A DNA stretch of 64,000 nucleotides from Maratus speciosus (GCA_963932465.1 OZ010786.1:445768619-445832618); one strand, 5' to 3'; counted from the stretch's first letter, positions 22,843-34,935 are shown. The notes: generated from the sequence alone by a model not told the origin. Numbers and translations: made by a program.

Positions 22843-24086
22843 AAGGACAGTACAAGACCGTAACTAAGATTACATTTCTGTATGTTAATTTATAAATAAG
22901 AATAATTAAAAGATTTTTTTTTTTTTTGCTACGTATTTTCGTTCATAAAACGCATAACAGATAGTAAGAAAGCTATTTAAATCAGACAAATTTCGAATTT
23001 TACTGAATAAACATGTAATACCTTTTCCATCTAAAGTAATATATTATACTTACCCGACTACCAAGAAGGGTTATGTGTTTCACGCGTATCTGGGTATGTG
23101 GATTTCTTTATACCCTCAAAACATCCTAACGGCTGGATGGATTTTAATGAATGAGGTCTCTATCGATTCGTCTTAACAGTCCGATGGTTATAGGCTGGGT
23201 TTTGTTCTTATAAATTAAAAATGGCGGCCATAAAATACAAAATGGCGGTAGAGACGAAAAATTTTTTTACCCACCATATTGAGTGGCATATCATTGAATA
23301 GGTCTTTCAAAATGAAGACGATGTTTCATTGACTATTTTACAGTCAGAAGCTCCGTTTAAATTTTACACAACCTTGAAGTTGTGTAGATAGGATCTCTTG
23401 CTTTACTGGAACTCTAACCTTCATAGACATCTATAGGTCTCATCAAAACAATGTTTATAGATTGGAAGTAACAATAAAACACAACTTAAAAGTCATCAAT
23501 ACAAGTAAATAAAAAAAAAAATGTTTCACATTGATGAGAAATAATTCATTAGTTCGTTTTTTTTTTTACGCAGTCGGGTTTTTTGATTTTTTAAATTAAT
23601 TATTATTATTATTTTTTTTTACTGTTTGCGTTTTGCTTGTGCTTTTCCTGCAGCAAGATTGTGAATTCTGCTTAATAAAAGTATTTGGGTTGCATCTGCT
23701 TCATTTTGAATCTCAAACCAATGCATGTAGAAAGCAGTCTCATAGTAGTCTGCATGTGTAACTTATAGATGATCATTCCCCGATTCATCACATTTATAAG
23801 CTTCAGGTTTCTCTGGATTCAAAATATTTTGAATAATTTCGTGATCCGTTAATTCTTCACAACCAATATCACCCTTGTGAAAATTTGTCTGTGATTTCAC
23901 CAGCAGAAACTTTATAGCTGCTGTTCGTGACATCAGACAAGCATTTTGCTCAAAATATCACCTCTCATTCGGGTTTATGGGCATTTAAATTTTCCTTGTT
24001 TGTTTCTGATAAAAAAAAGAGGGGGGGGGGTGAAGGTTAACCGAGGATGGCGGTTGATAGAGTGGCGGATAATGGGATGTTTACTG
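22825..24086 (-). mobile_element. Second copy of the outer Tigger-like element
   Basis: Matches 2462-2670 and 3629-4018 plus the right end GGATAATGGGATGTTTACTG. It lacks the nested Tigger (2681-3618) and repeat E (4020-4605) of the first copy and instead carries another insert at 23052-23579. About 60 bp of the left terminus is missing. Minus-strand frames near 23629-23970 repeat the transposase C-terminal tail in decayed form. Confidence 0.8.
23052..23579. mobile_element. MITE with ACCCGACT termini
   Basis: Left ACCCGACTACCAAGAAGG and right GCAGTCGGGTT are inverted at the outer 9-10 bp. A copy in the same orientation is at 43558-44063 (GTATGTGGATTTCTTTATAC is shared). It contains AAAATGGCGGCCATAAAA. 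Superfamily not identified. Confidence 0.65.
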
Positions 24087-24144
24087 TATTTATTAAACAA
24101 GGGGGTTCTCCAACTCCTGTTTAAACTTATGCTCTAAATACATT

Positions 24145-24297
24145 CTATTATTGTTAAGTCTGCAGCTTATAATGAATATGTGAAAAGCTTCTTCAAAGTT
24201 TGGTCATAAACGAATTACTTGCTTTATAATTTGCAGTCTCATCTTGAGTCAGTCATGACTAATAATTATAAACAGTGATGTTTATTGCAGTAAAAAG
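24145..24297 (+). repeat. 160-bp direct repeat, right copy
   Basis: Partner of 22683-22842. Confidence 0.85.
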
Positions 24298-24498
24298 AGT
24301 GTCTCATTTGAGCCGATACAGCTCAAATCAATGAGTAATGCTGAAATTTTCCGAAAGAAGAAACGAGATTTTTGGAATACAGATAGTTTTGGTCTGCACG
24401 AATTTTGAGCAGCATTTTCGCCGAAGACGAATTTTAGGTAAAACTCTGATTTTGAGCCGAAAACGAAACCGAATTCTCGGTCCATCTCTAGAAAAAGC

Positions 24499-24895
24499 TA
24501 ATTTTTTATTCTGACATTTCGAATTTTATTAAATTCTCAGATCAATATAAATCGTCGCTTTTTCGCGTAACTTTACTGTTTCATTTATCCCTAATTATTT
24601 CAGGGACAAAAGTATTTCCCGATATATATATATGCATATGTATTTCCTTAAAAAATATCCTAATCTTTTAAAAATTTTAAACAGAAGATATAATGGAAAA
24701 TATACCACAGAAACAAACTCAAGAATGGCAAAAACCTATCCCAGAATTGATCACTGCTACATGCTATTAACTTGAAGCAAGCGTCTCGTGCGAGAAGAAA
24801 TGAAAAGAAAGATAAGGGTAAATGTTTACTGTGACATTCCGAACTTTATTAATCGCCGAGTACGTAGGAGATAAAATAATAGAAAAACAATACTA
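24499..24895 (+). repeat. Degenerate repeat unit, continuation and next unit
   Basis: After the hAT insertion the old repeat resumes; AATGGAAAATATACCACAGA at 24690 and CTATTAACTTGAAGCAAG at 24765 mark the next unit. Confidence 0.65.
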
Positions 24896-25555
24896 TTAAA
24901 GAATGCCATTTTAAGACGATGTATGCAGGAGTCTTCCAGACTTTTCTCATAACTGCCTCATTTTATGAAATTGTGAAGATTTCCTTTTTCACGTTTGTGA
25001 TAAATATAATCACAATTTTGTGAATTTGAAATTATCATTATATTTAGGTTCCTTTTAATGCACTTCAGCTATCTTGTGACAGGTCATATTTTATTTTAAA
25101 ATATTAAATTTGTGTTTGATTCAGTTTGAAGATGACAGGTTTTAGTGAAAGGTCTACTTTTAAGACCATGGATTTTGTGAAGGATCTTTTAAAGGAGCCA
25201 AAATTTTCCTAAAAAGATGTGTGGTATGGATTGTTTTTTGGCATTTAGTAAACTTTTATCAACATTTTCACTTATTCCAGGGCCTAATTACCACCTAGGC
25301 GAACTTCCACCACTTTTTTGATAAATAAAATTTATCATTATTTTTTTAATAGCATAACAATACAATTAAAATTTCCATTTGAAAGAAGGGGTAGAAGCTT
25401 CCCTAGGCGGCAATAAAGCTCAGACTAATTTTTATCTATGTAGATCCCCCTCTCCCTTAATATTTTAAGAACTATTATACAGCATTGCCCAAAAGTATTA
25501 GATACCACCATGTTTTTTATATATATTCAATGTAACGGTCGCATAGTGGAGTATT
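24896..25555. other. No recognised feature
   Basis: A+T-rich non-coding sequence. A CACCTAGGCGAA / CCCTAGGCGG pair near 25293 and 25401 is inverted but short. Confidence 0.45.
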
Positions 25556-25559
25556 TGAC

Positions 25560-25748
25560 GCGAAATTCTGGTCAAAAGTTTTAGGTAGATTTCGTATGAA
25601 ATACTACCTATTACATTATGTTACCTATGTTGGAATTTCTGAAAAATTTTTGCAGATCTACACCGATCATGGCCCCTAGAACCCAAAACCACCCTCAGTA
25701 AAAAACTTTATCTATCTATCTATCTATCTATTTATCTATATATATATA
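25560..25748 (-). repeat. Dispersed repeat and (TATC)n microsatellite
   Basis: Inverted relative of 430-590 (CCTAGAACCCAAAACCACCC), followed by eight or so TATC units and a TA run. Confidence 0.6.
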
Positions 25749-26039
25749 TATCACGGATACGATAACTTCCACAATTCTGCACAAATCTCTTCCAAACTGA
25801 CACAATCAAGGGGCATAAAATCTCGGTCAAGTTCGTTAATGGGCAAAATCGGACCAAGGGGATGGAAATAGGGAGGGGTTTTGTGAAAACCGAAAAACCG
25901 CCACAACTTCTTAATTTTTGTACATATCAAATCAGTTTAAAGCTTTTGTTACTTCTAAAAATAGGGCCAAAAATTTATGAATCACAGACTTTTGAGAAAA
26001 TTAAAAATGGGCTCAAGAGGCGCAAAAAATAGGGTTTTT
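25749..26039. other. No recognised feature
   Basis: Non-coding. It contains AAATTTATGAATCACAGACTT and a 67-codon frame without recognisable content that extends into the tandem repeat. Confidence 0.4.
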
Positions 26040-26370
26040 GGGAGAAAAAAATTCATAACTTCGTCAATTCTCGAGATATTAAATCCAATTAATTTTATTA
26101 TGAATCTCCTTAATATTATCTACAACTTTTATACTCACAACTTTTTGATAGGACCAATTCGTACCGCAAAAAAAAGTTAAAAACGAAAACAAAAAGGGGG
26201 GTGGTTGAAGAAGAAAAAAATCCGCAACTCCGTCAATTCACACGATATAAAATCCCCATGAATTTATCATATATCTTCTTAATATTGTCTACAACATTTA
26301 TATTGACAACTTTTTGATAGGATCAATTCTTACAGCAAAAAAATATTAAAAATACATAGCGGTTGAAGAA
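26040..26370 (+). repeat. Two-copy tandem repeat, period about 175 bp
   Basis: CAACTTTTTGATAGGACCAA (26139) recurs as CAACTTTTTGATAGGATCAA (26308), with the preceding CGTCAATTC and TATCTACAACTTTTATA blocks also repeated. Confidence 0.75.
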
Positions 26371-26375
26371 AAAAA

Positions 26376-26792
26376 TCATCTTATTCAAATCCAAACTGCT
26401 TATTTTTTGACTCATTTTTAAATTCTTTTTTTGCTCTCAAACGCATCCAATTGGTAGATCCTCTTATTCAGAAACAATATAATGTACCGTAATGATCGAG
26501 ATTTTGATAGAAGCAGAATATATTTCATAAATTGATGTCAAAGTGGGCATTTTGAACAGAATTTCCCGAAGTGATTGTGTTAGAAGCGAAAAATATTGTC
26601 CTACTGAGAAAATAATTATTTATAAATCAAGTTTTAATTAATTGAACGAAAAATAAAAACACAGCGCGCTTATAAATCTCTTAAAAAATCACGTCAGCAA
26701 GTTTAATATTTTTTCTATTAAAAATGAATCTGAAAATGTGCCAGAAAAATTCGAGTTGCTGAGCATGGAAAAGTATTCTTTTGAATACCGCC
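26376..26792 (-). mobile_element. TTAA-flanked MITE, family A, decayed copy
   Basis: Aligns in reverse complement with 41073-41488 over nearly its whole length (ATCCAAACTGCTTATTTT; CTGAAAATGTGCCAGAAAAA). TTAA is kept at 26793-26796; the left end is degraded. Confidence 0.7.
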
Positions 26793-26796
26793 TTAA

Positions 26797-28315
26797 CATG
26801 ATTCTGATGAAACCAGCTATTATATAAAAATGAAATAAAAACTCGTCAAAAGCGGACAGATAAAATTGTTAAAGTGGATAAATCTCTAATCATGACTTAG
26901 TTTTTGTTGGTGAAATTAGTATACTTAACTTCGAAATCTACCTCCGCCTGCGGACCGGGCCGACAGGGATTTTTTTTCATGTGTTTTACAGTTAAAATCA
27001 TTGCTGTTGACTTACTATTACCAAATACACTTAATGTTACATACACTTAAAAATATGCATTTACTTAAAAAAATTAAGTATAAAATATGAAGTTTACTTA
27101 ACATTTTACTGTTTATAAGTGGAAAGTAATAGTTGATAGAGCTGTTTTACTTACAAGTAATGTTTTATTAAATGTGCTTAATTTTACTATATATAAGTCT
27201 TTAATTAATTATATAAAACATTGTGTTAATATATATATTATTTCTATTTAGTATTTAGCAAAGTTGAGTTGCAATACAGTTGTGAACAAAACAATTTATA
27301 TTTAAAAATGGCAACTATATGCGGAAGATTAAAAAAAAAAAACAATTGGTCTTCAAAACTATGAACAAAATGACTGTACTTCAAAAATGGTTCGTCATCT
27401 TTAAAAAGCTATATATCTAAATCAATATAGCAAAATTAGAGCTAAAAAGGTTTCAAAATAACACATTTTTAATTTTAATCTTTTTTTTTATTATATTAAA
27501 AATAAAGATATTGAGTTCAACAATTCATGAAGCCACTATTTAAACATAATTAAACATAATAATAATAAAGTTGAAACGGAACAATAAAACACTCCTTCTC
27601 GCAAAGAAACTCCTCTTCAACTGAGGCCAAGAACCACCGGAAATGACTCATGCTCCTGAAATAGACATAGATCAATGCACCGGTTAGTCAGCTATTATAA
27701 AATATGAGTTTTATAGTTATTGAGTAAATTTTAATTTTTGTATTTTTGGCCAGGATTTTACCTCGTATAGTCCACTGTGAGACGGTTAAAATTTTTTATT
27801 TGCATGACATTATGAATTTTTTTATAAAGTTATTTCAGCTTGCAAAAAACAACAACAACAAAACAACCCGAACAACTTAGCTTTTAAGTAATTGTTTGCT
27901 TTCAGATATCCGTTTTTTTAAATTGCTAAAATACCTTGTTTTACTGGAAATTTCGTTGTTGTGCTGTGCAAGTTAACGATAATCATGAAAATCATAATAA
28001 TTCATGCAGAAAATGTCAAAAGATAAAGAATAGTCTTTAGTAACGAAAAAAAATAAGGTCAATCATTTAAAAAATGCACATGCATTTATGCAGTATTTTA
28101 ATTCTTAACGTGTGCAAATAAAAGTGATAAAATGTGCATATAAAATTAAAAACAACTTAAAAATTTTTAATATTAAAATTTTTTATTGACAATCCTTTGC
28201 TGCAGATTAAATTATTTATGCTTTGCCATTTACTGCTAGAATTATTATAATTTTCATGAACATCTATATCCTTGCAAATCGAACTAATTCCCCATTAAAA
28301 CAACTTAAATAATCA
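26797..28315. other. A+T-rich, no recognised feature
   Basis: No coding content. TACACTTAA-type short repeats around 27010-27190 and a CAACAACAACAAAACAAC run near 27848 are the only structure seen. Confidence 0.45.
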
Positions 28316-28319
28316 GGTA

Positions 28320-28990
28320 AAAACTTGCATAGGCCCGATAATTTATTAGAGAGATAGCTCAAGATTCCGGCTAAGTCCAGCGTATTGCCGGATTGGACCA
28401 AAAGAAATAGATCGATCTTAACTCATCATCTGAGATTACACTATAGAGACAAGGGAATGAATAGCAGAGTGGTCGAGGAATCCGTATGATCCCTCCGAAA
28501 GTGAAACAACCTTGTAGAAGTGGAACCTTTCCCACGCGCTAAGGTGAAAGCGAAACTTATTCCCCTAAAAAAAGAACAAAGGTTGGGGATGACTTCATGG
28601 GCCAAGGTTCTAAGTGGCTAAGAAAAACTATTGTCTTAATCAGAGGGTCGAGAGAAGATGAGCATCGTTGATTAAGGAGAAAAATTACTGAGAATTGAGA
28701 TCTCTTAGTGAGAGTTGCAGATTTATGAACCTGGGAGAGACGTTTTCTCTCAAAGTTGTCTAATTAAATCGCTCGGGACTTGATCCGAAGGGGGGCGAAT
28801 CTTCTTCCGGAAATTGGAGTAAAGAGAGTTAGGCCGGCTAGTTAGCTGTGCGGTTCTCTAGATCATAGAGAAGGAAATAGACGGTTCGTTTTGTACAAAA
28901 ACTTTATCAAAAGACTGTGAACTGTGAATCAATATACTTGGACTCATATTCGACAATCAATCTGCTGTAAATTTTAAAACGATACCCCTA
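28320..28990. other. GC-richer island, unassigned
   Basis: Base composition is clearly less A+T-rich than on either side, with CTAAGTCCAGCGTATTGCCG, GGTCGAGGAATCCG and GATCCGAAGGGGGGCG. It has no ORF above 60 codons in any frame, so it is not an obvious exon. A solo LTR or an RNA-coding exon are possible; no terminal TG/CA with target duplication could be fixed. Confidence 0.3.
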
Positions 28991-29045
28991 TTCACTTATT
29001 TCTTATTGTTGTGAATACTGACATTATTAGCCAAGAAGTGTTATA

Positions 29046-29801
29046 CAGTAGAACCCCGCTAATCCGAACAGATCTTGAACAGATTAACTGAAAAGTTTAA
29101 CTTACGAAATTTTCCTGATTTAAAGATGAATGTCGGGAAAAACGTGTAGAAGTTAGAATTAGACAAACAATGACAGCGAAGTATGTTTTTTATTTTTTAA
29201 ACAGCTTGAATAGAATAGAAAAGTATTCAATAAAGTAAAAGTATAACATATGCACACGAATATAAAATGAAAACGTGCACTGTAGGCCTACTCGTAGAAG
29301 CCATTTTCAAAAAATCTAGAGTATCAGTTTGTTTGCCAGGCACTATAAAATTATTTTTTTAAAGGCCAAAAGTATTTAATTCAGACGATAGAAATTTATT
29401 TTTCCTTTCAACAGTTTGATTTCACAAATTATACACAGAAATGTTTTTTCTTTCCTCCTCGTCGATATGGTGACTGGTGACTGAGCTATTTCTAGATTCG
29501 AGATTTTGAACCGTTTGTAATGGGTTGTTACGTAATTCCTCATTGTGAAGTTCCACAGGATTATTATAAACAAAAGGAGTGATTAAACAAGGAATACTAT
29601 TTTTTTTCTGAAAGTCATTCCGGAGTGTCCAGCATGCCGGAGTAAAGGATATTTATTATACTACTGAGTACTTGTAACTTGCATTTTTTAGCACTTATCG
29701 TTTTCTTTTCTATTTTAATCGGAATTTCGGGTAATCTGATTTTTTTTTGTAATCCGAACAGGCACCGGTCCTAATTAGTTCAGATTAGCGGGGTTCTACT
29801 G
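29046..29801. mobile_element. Pogo/Tigger-type MITE with near-perfect termini
   Basis: Left CAGTAGAACCCCGCTAATCC and right GGGGTTCTACTG are inverted over 24 bp with one mismatch, flanked by TA at 29044-29045 and 29802-29803. Length 756 bp. The internal minus-strand frame at 29376-29573 has no recognised motif. Confidence 0.85.
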
Positions 29802-29803
29802 TA

Positions 29804-30819
29804 TTTATTTTCTTATTGAATAATAAAATAGTCTTAATTTAATTTTGTCATCGCCTCTGAAGACCGCTTATGCTACCCACTTCACGATAGATTAAGGCGT
29901 CACAAGAGGACTACAAATAAACTTCCAGTAAAACAAAGTTGTTTGGCAATCATCACACTCCTTGTTTTTAAAAGCAAAAAGTTTAATTAAAACGATTGAT
30001 TAAAAGTTGAGTTGTTCATTCGCTGTTAATTTTTACGTACTGCAGTAATTTTAAATAATTGTCCGCAATAAAATATTTGTATCCGACTATTATTTTTAAC
30101 GATAAAATATGAGGATCAGAGTTGCCATTGGCGACTATTTTTTTATTGTTTTTCTCCGACTTTTTCTATACTAAATAATTCATAAAATGATCAGTAGAAA
30201 TCTATCTTAAAGATAATTGTATTCAAATAACAGTAAAAAAAAAAAAAAAAAACTAATAATAATAATAAAAAATAGTTGCCTGCGGCAGCCCTGGGTGGGT
30301 GCCTGATACTTTTAGGAGAGACTTTTTATAAAGTTTTTGCAAATATATGTGCACTAACCACCGTTTAGAATGATCACGGGTTAGAAGAATCAACTATTTA
30401 AAAAAAAAATAAAAATCCCTGAATTAAACGTATGAAAAACATGCAAAAAAAGGATATATTTCGGATTACACTGAAGCATAACCATCAGTGTCGCCACATT
30501 GAAGTGCAGACATTGTCAGCTTTATATTTAGAAAATTATGTTTGTTTAAACCGAATTAGGAAAAAATGTGATGGAGCTTCTTTTAAATTTAGCCTACACT
30601 ACGCTGTAATTAATTATATCTAATACTTAGAACGATATTCGATAGTAAAATGTATGCAAAACTACAAATTCGAAACTCACTTAAATATGATGATTGATGC
30701 TCACGCATCACTTAAATATGAGTTCTCAAATGACAATCTCAATCAACTTCCAATGCAAGCAATGCTATCGCTGCAAAATAATAATTATTTCAGAAATTCT
30801 CCTACTACCTGAATGTCAT
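29804..30819. other. No gene recognised
   Basis: A+T-rich with a poly(A)/(AAT)n stretch near 30235-30270. The 63-codon frame at 30432 has no recognised domain. Confidence 0.45.
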
Positions 30820-30823
30820 TTAA

Positions 30824-31026
30824 CACTTTGAGGGGCAAGCAATTGTGTTTCTATAATGTTGAATGCATGCCGGAAATTTGAAAAGAAATTATTTCAAAAT
30901 AACGAAAAGCAATTTTTCAGCTCTTTTTTACTAAAGTTATAAAAGGGAAACTGTATTAAAATTTTCAGGTGCAAATCTTAATTAAAATTATGTGGTATAT
31001 AATATATCCCACCGCCCCTCAAGGGG
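30824..31026 (-). mobile_element. TTAA-flanked MITE, family C
   Basis: TTAA on both sides (30820-30823, 31027-31030). Termini CACTTTGAGGGGC and (inverted) CCCCTTGAGGGGC. Related, in the other orientation, to 35324-35526; TGGTATATAATATA is shared near one end. Confidence 0.75.
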
Positions 31027-31314
31027 TTAATTAACAATCCGTAGTTGCTGATCAACTTTATTTAACAAAAACAAAATGGAATTTCTTATCAAGATGGCAA
31101 CTTGCTCTCGGTTACCTTACAAACCGTAGAGTGGTTTCGTTGCCATTAGATAAGGCAATTCTTGACCCAAGATTCACTGATACGAAGTTTTGATCCTGTT
31201 TTTATACTCATCAGATTGACCAGCGTAACCTAATTTGCATAAACTCACAGTGAAAACCAATAACAGCAGATTCTAAGAGCCAGAAACACACTTCCGATCA
31301 TTAACCCCTTAACT

Positions 31315-31933
31315 TACGATTTATGTTTCAACAGCCTGGGTCCAAAACGTAAACAAGATCGCGCAAAATTTGAGCCCTTCCACGGTTCGAAAATTGGTCC
31401 TAAGTTCTACCAAACGCGCACGACTTACGGAATGTAAATACATGCAGTGTTGCCAGACTGGGGACATTTTTAATTCAGATTATTTGACTGCCACCACTTT
31501 TTAAAATAGTATAATTCGCCTTATTATTAAGAATTTTTAATCTATTTTTAAATAGGCCGAATATCTCTATTTCAAAAAAGCAGTGACATTCAACAATCTG
31601 GGGACAAAAGAGTCCTCAATCTTGCAACACCGAATACATGTGTAAGATGCAACTGGTTTAATTTTGTAGAATATTTGATAAGTAATCCCAACCTGGTGTA
31701 ATAATTGTCGTAGATATACCACAAAAATTTATTAGTAATTCCGTTAGCCTGTACTGTCGAACCACGGGCCTTGCCCGTGATATTTACATTTGGCTCGATC
31801 ATTGTACCATGGGTCATGCCCGTAATATTTACATTTTGCCGACCGATCGATGTACTACGGGCCAGGCCCGTGATAATCAGTTTTGGCCCGAATACAAGAC
31901 CACGTGTCACACACATAGTTGTAGGTTAAGGGA
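31315..31933. mobile_element. TTAA-flanked MITE, family D, long copy
   Basis: TTAA at 31311-31314 and 31934-31937. Ends CCCCTTAACTTACGAT and, inverted, TCCCTTAACCTAC. The right end matches the 201-bp copy at 60026-60226. The interior is longer because of a tandem block (31735-31915) and other sequence. Confidence 0.7.
31735..31915 (-). repeat. Three-copy tandem of about 55-60 bp with hairpins
   Basis: Each copy has a GC hairpin (ACGGGCCTTGCCCGT; ATGGGTCATGCCCGT; ACGGGCCAGGCCCGT) followed by GATATTTACATTT-like sequence. On the minus strand the copies read as a peptide repeat NVNITG-x3-RG, but the period is not consistently a multiple of three. A single unit is at 60170-60215. Confidence 0.75.
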
Positions 31934-31936
31934 TTA

Positions 31937-32310
31937 AAGTAAAATAAAGTGCAAATGTCGCTCTTGAGCATAAATGTTAATATCAACAGAATGTTCTCGT
32001 AAAAAAACAAAACCAAAACCAAACTAGATAACCTTTATAAGAGAGTTGCTAGCCCACTACAACAGGAATAACTACATTGGGTATAACTTAAGGATATTTA
32101 CTGACTGTTTCCTGCAATGTGTTAAAGAAATTAATTCTAAAAAAGAAAAAAAGTTAATGGTCGTACTTTCATTATAAAATCATTAGAAAAGTTGTTAAAA
32201 AAATTCTTTTGTCCGACTAACTTCGGAACACTAAAGTAAAATAAAGTACAGTTGTCCTACGGTACAGTACTCTTGCGCATAAACGTTAATACCGACATAA
32301 CGTTCTCATA

Positions 32311-32348
<38 letters not shown>

Positions 32349-32500
32349 CACTAGACTTATTTTATAAGAGAGTTTCTAGTCTACTAAAACAGGAATCACT
32401 ACAACTAAGTATAACTTGCATGATATTTACAGACTTTTTCTTGTAATGTGTTAAAGAAGTGAATTCTAAAAAACAAAAGAGTTAATGGTCATAAAAATCC
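31937..32500 (+). repeat. Tandem duplication, period about 296 bp
   Basis: AAAGTAAAATAAAGTGCAAA (31937) and AAAGTAAAATAAAGTACAGT (32232) start two copies that share ACAACAGGAATAACTACA-like and TGTGTTAAAGAA blocks. The second has an (AAT)n expansion at 32309-32345. A short third piece (ACTTTCATTATAAAATCATT) is at 32697. Confidence 0.8.
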
Positions 32501-32504
32501 ATAA

Positions 32505-34165
32505 TTAAATCAATTGATTATATTTTTAAATAAAAGCAACTTTGCAGTAATCTACACATTTTCAGGTGTTGGTGTTGTTTATGATGGCCGATTATCTACA
32601 CGAGGGATATAGGTCCTTGGGGGTGGGCTCTCCGTGGGGTTCTTTCTAAGATACACTTTTTCAGATTTTTATGCACAGCAAATGGAGAGTTGCAATACTT
32701 TCATTATAAAATCATTTGAAAAGTAGTTAAAAAAATTCTTTTGTTGTAAATCTAAGTTGTAAATCGCATAAAATTTCAACTATGTAATTTTCATACTTCA
32801 AATTTTATGCGAAAATAGTTTATGTATGATTACAGACATTAAGAATACCGCGTTATTTTGTATGTAATTAACTTGACTATTTGTTTATTAAAAGGTGTTT
32901 AAGCCTTTATGTTTACTGTAATCACTTTTAGCATATGTATTTTATTTCACTGATAAAAAATTTTTTTAACAAAAACTTTGTGCATTTGAAATTTTTCAAA
33001 ATATTTCGAAAATTTTAAATGAAAAAAAATGTACTAATTTTTATATTAAAATTTTAATACAAAACATTTTAAATAAAAATTTTTATATAAAAATTTATAT
33101 AAAAATTTATGAATATTTTGATTTTAGAATAAAGTTAAATGTGTTAAGTATTTATTTTGATCATTTTTTCATTATAAACGCAACGAGTTATTTTATCATT
33201 CACACAGTGCTTGATATTTTCTTTCTACGTATTGACTATATAAACATTTGAATTTATAATTCTAATACTTATTGATTATTTTTAACTTTAGGATGTTACT
33301 TATAACCTCAAATAGATGCACATCATGTAGAAATCAAGCCCGCACTTTAACATACAGTTTGAATTTTAGAAGCTAGAACATGGCCATCTTTGTGATTATT
33401 TTGACAGACTCAAACCCACTGCAGCCCCTTAAACAGTTATATCATTTGCTACACTTAAAAATAATCTGGGAACGTCATACAAGATATACGATGCCAACAT
33501 GACGTCTCCCATTGATAAAATCAGTAGAGTACATTGCCATTGACATTGGAAGAATTTCAAAGAAGTGTCATTGATACGAGAACGTCTACGTGAGAAAAAC
33601 ATTAAAAAGTTTAAATGTTACCTGTCGCACTTTAAATATTATTAATAGCCCAACTGATATAAGACAGGAGCCTAAAATAAACGCTGTTAAACGATGCTTA
33701 TTTAATAATGTTTACTTTAGAGGGCGGGACATGATTAACTCTGGAAAGTTTTTTTTTTTTTTTTTTTTTTTTGTAAATTTTGATCCGACGACGTCTTTAT
33801 ATTTAAAAACTTTATTTCCAACTAAAATTCAAATGTTCAAAATATTTATAAATATAAATGCGAAATGTCCTTCCGGCTCAGTCGGAAAAGTGGAATGATT
33901 TCCTTTTCTTTTTTAAATGTATATACAGCAGTGCAGCATTGGGTTGGATATCCCGATTTTACTTGCAACCCACCCGACCTGTAGTTTTGTTCGTTGGTAA
34001 TTTTATTCATTGCGGGTCGGATTGTTTCAAGTTTGGGTAGGTTTACGATTAAGTTTTGATACTTACGGGAAGTGTTTGGATTAAGCCGATTTTTCAAAAG
34101 AAAGTATAAAATAATGTTTCAAATGAAAAACTATACAGCCCAGTGGTAGGGGAGCAAAAAAAGGC
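32505..34165. other. A+T-rich, no recognised feature
   Basis: Includes a run of AAAATTT-like inverted stretches at 32990-33120, poly(T) at 33749-33771 and a GC-containing stretch at 33930-34020 (AACCCACCCGACCTG). The 102-codon frame at 33590 runs through the poly(T) and is not a gene. Confidence 0.45.
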
Positions 34166-34168
34166 CGA

Positions 34169-34935
34169 ATTCGGAGTTAATTAGGGGAAAGCTGGAAATT
34201 GTTTTAATCCCTTCTGTTTAAGTCTAGAATGAATATGCTATGTTTTCCCCCCTCGTACTAGGTGAGCGTTAGGAAATATGTATAGAATTATAGTCAAAAA
34301 CATGTTTTTTTGCATACCATAACAATATCTCAAAATAACTAACTCTGTCAAAAACATTGTCAATACAAATGTTGTAGAGCTTAAAATTTTGATTAAAATG
34401 AGTACCTACACTCAATATTTATGTTGAATATTGAGGTCACAATTCTACTTCAAAGTTTTAGACCCATCATCAGGGGGATGACCTCAGAATTAATTAGGAC
34501 AAAACTGGAAATTGTTTTAATCCCTCCAGTTTAGGTTTAAAATGAACGTACTATGTTTTCTTCTTCGTACTTGGGTGAATGTTAGAAAATATGTACATAT
34601 TTATTTTCGAAAAGCACGTTTTTTTAGTTTCCTTAACAATATCTCAAAACAGCTAACTCTATAAAAAACATTGTCAATACAAATGTTGTAGAGCGTAAAA
34701 TTCTGAATAAAATGAGTACCATCATTAATATTTTTGTTCAACATTAAGGTCGCAATTCTATTTCAAAATTTTTCAAATCAAGAGTTTGAAACCAGGAGAG
34801 ACCAAGTTAACTTAATAATATCTCAAAATAGCTAACTCTATCAAAATCATTGTTAGTACAAAAGTTATAGAGCCTAAAATTCTGAGTAAAATGAGTACCT
34901 ACACTTAATATTTTTGCTCAATATTAAGGCCGCAA
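34169..34935 (+). repeat. Tandem repeat, period about 317 bp, 2.4 copies
   Basis: AACAATATCTCAAAATAACT at 34321 recurs at 34640 and about 34816; AGTACCTACACTCAATATTT recurs at about 34715 and 34897. The third copy is truncated at its 5' side. The array ends with the same block inverted, GAGATATTGTTAAGT. Confidence 0.8.

Larger units (their letters stand above)
22289..24490. mobile_element. hAT-like element with nested Tigger
   Basis: Flanked on both sides by GAAAAAGC (22281-22288 and 24491-24498), an 8-bp duplication as known for hAT elements. Ends are TAAGGATCGACC and, in reverse complement, TAGAGATGGACC. Sub-terminal sequence is similar at both ends (AAACCGAATT-type). No hAT transposase is seen. 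The interior is taken up by the second Tigger copy and by direct repeats. Confidence 0.85.

Noticed and set aside
31590..31916. 108-codon minus-strand frame with peptide repeats
   Set aside because: It is the translation of a hairpin tandem inside a TTAA-flanked MITE; periods are not consistently multiples of three.
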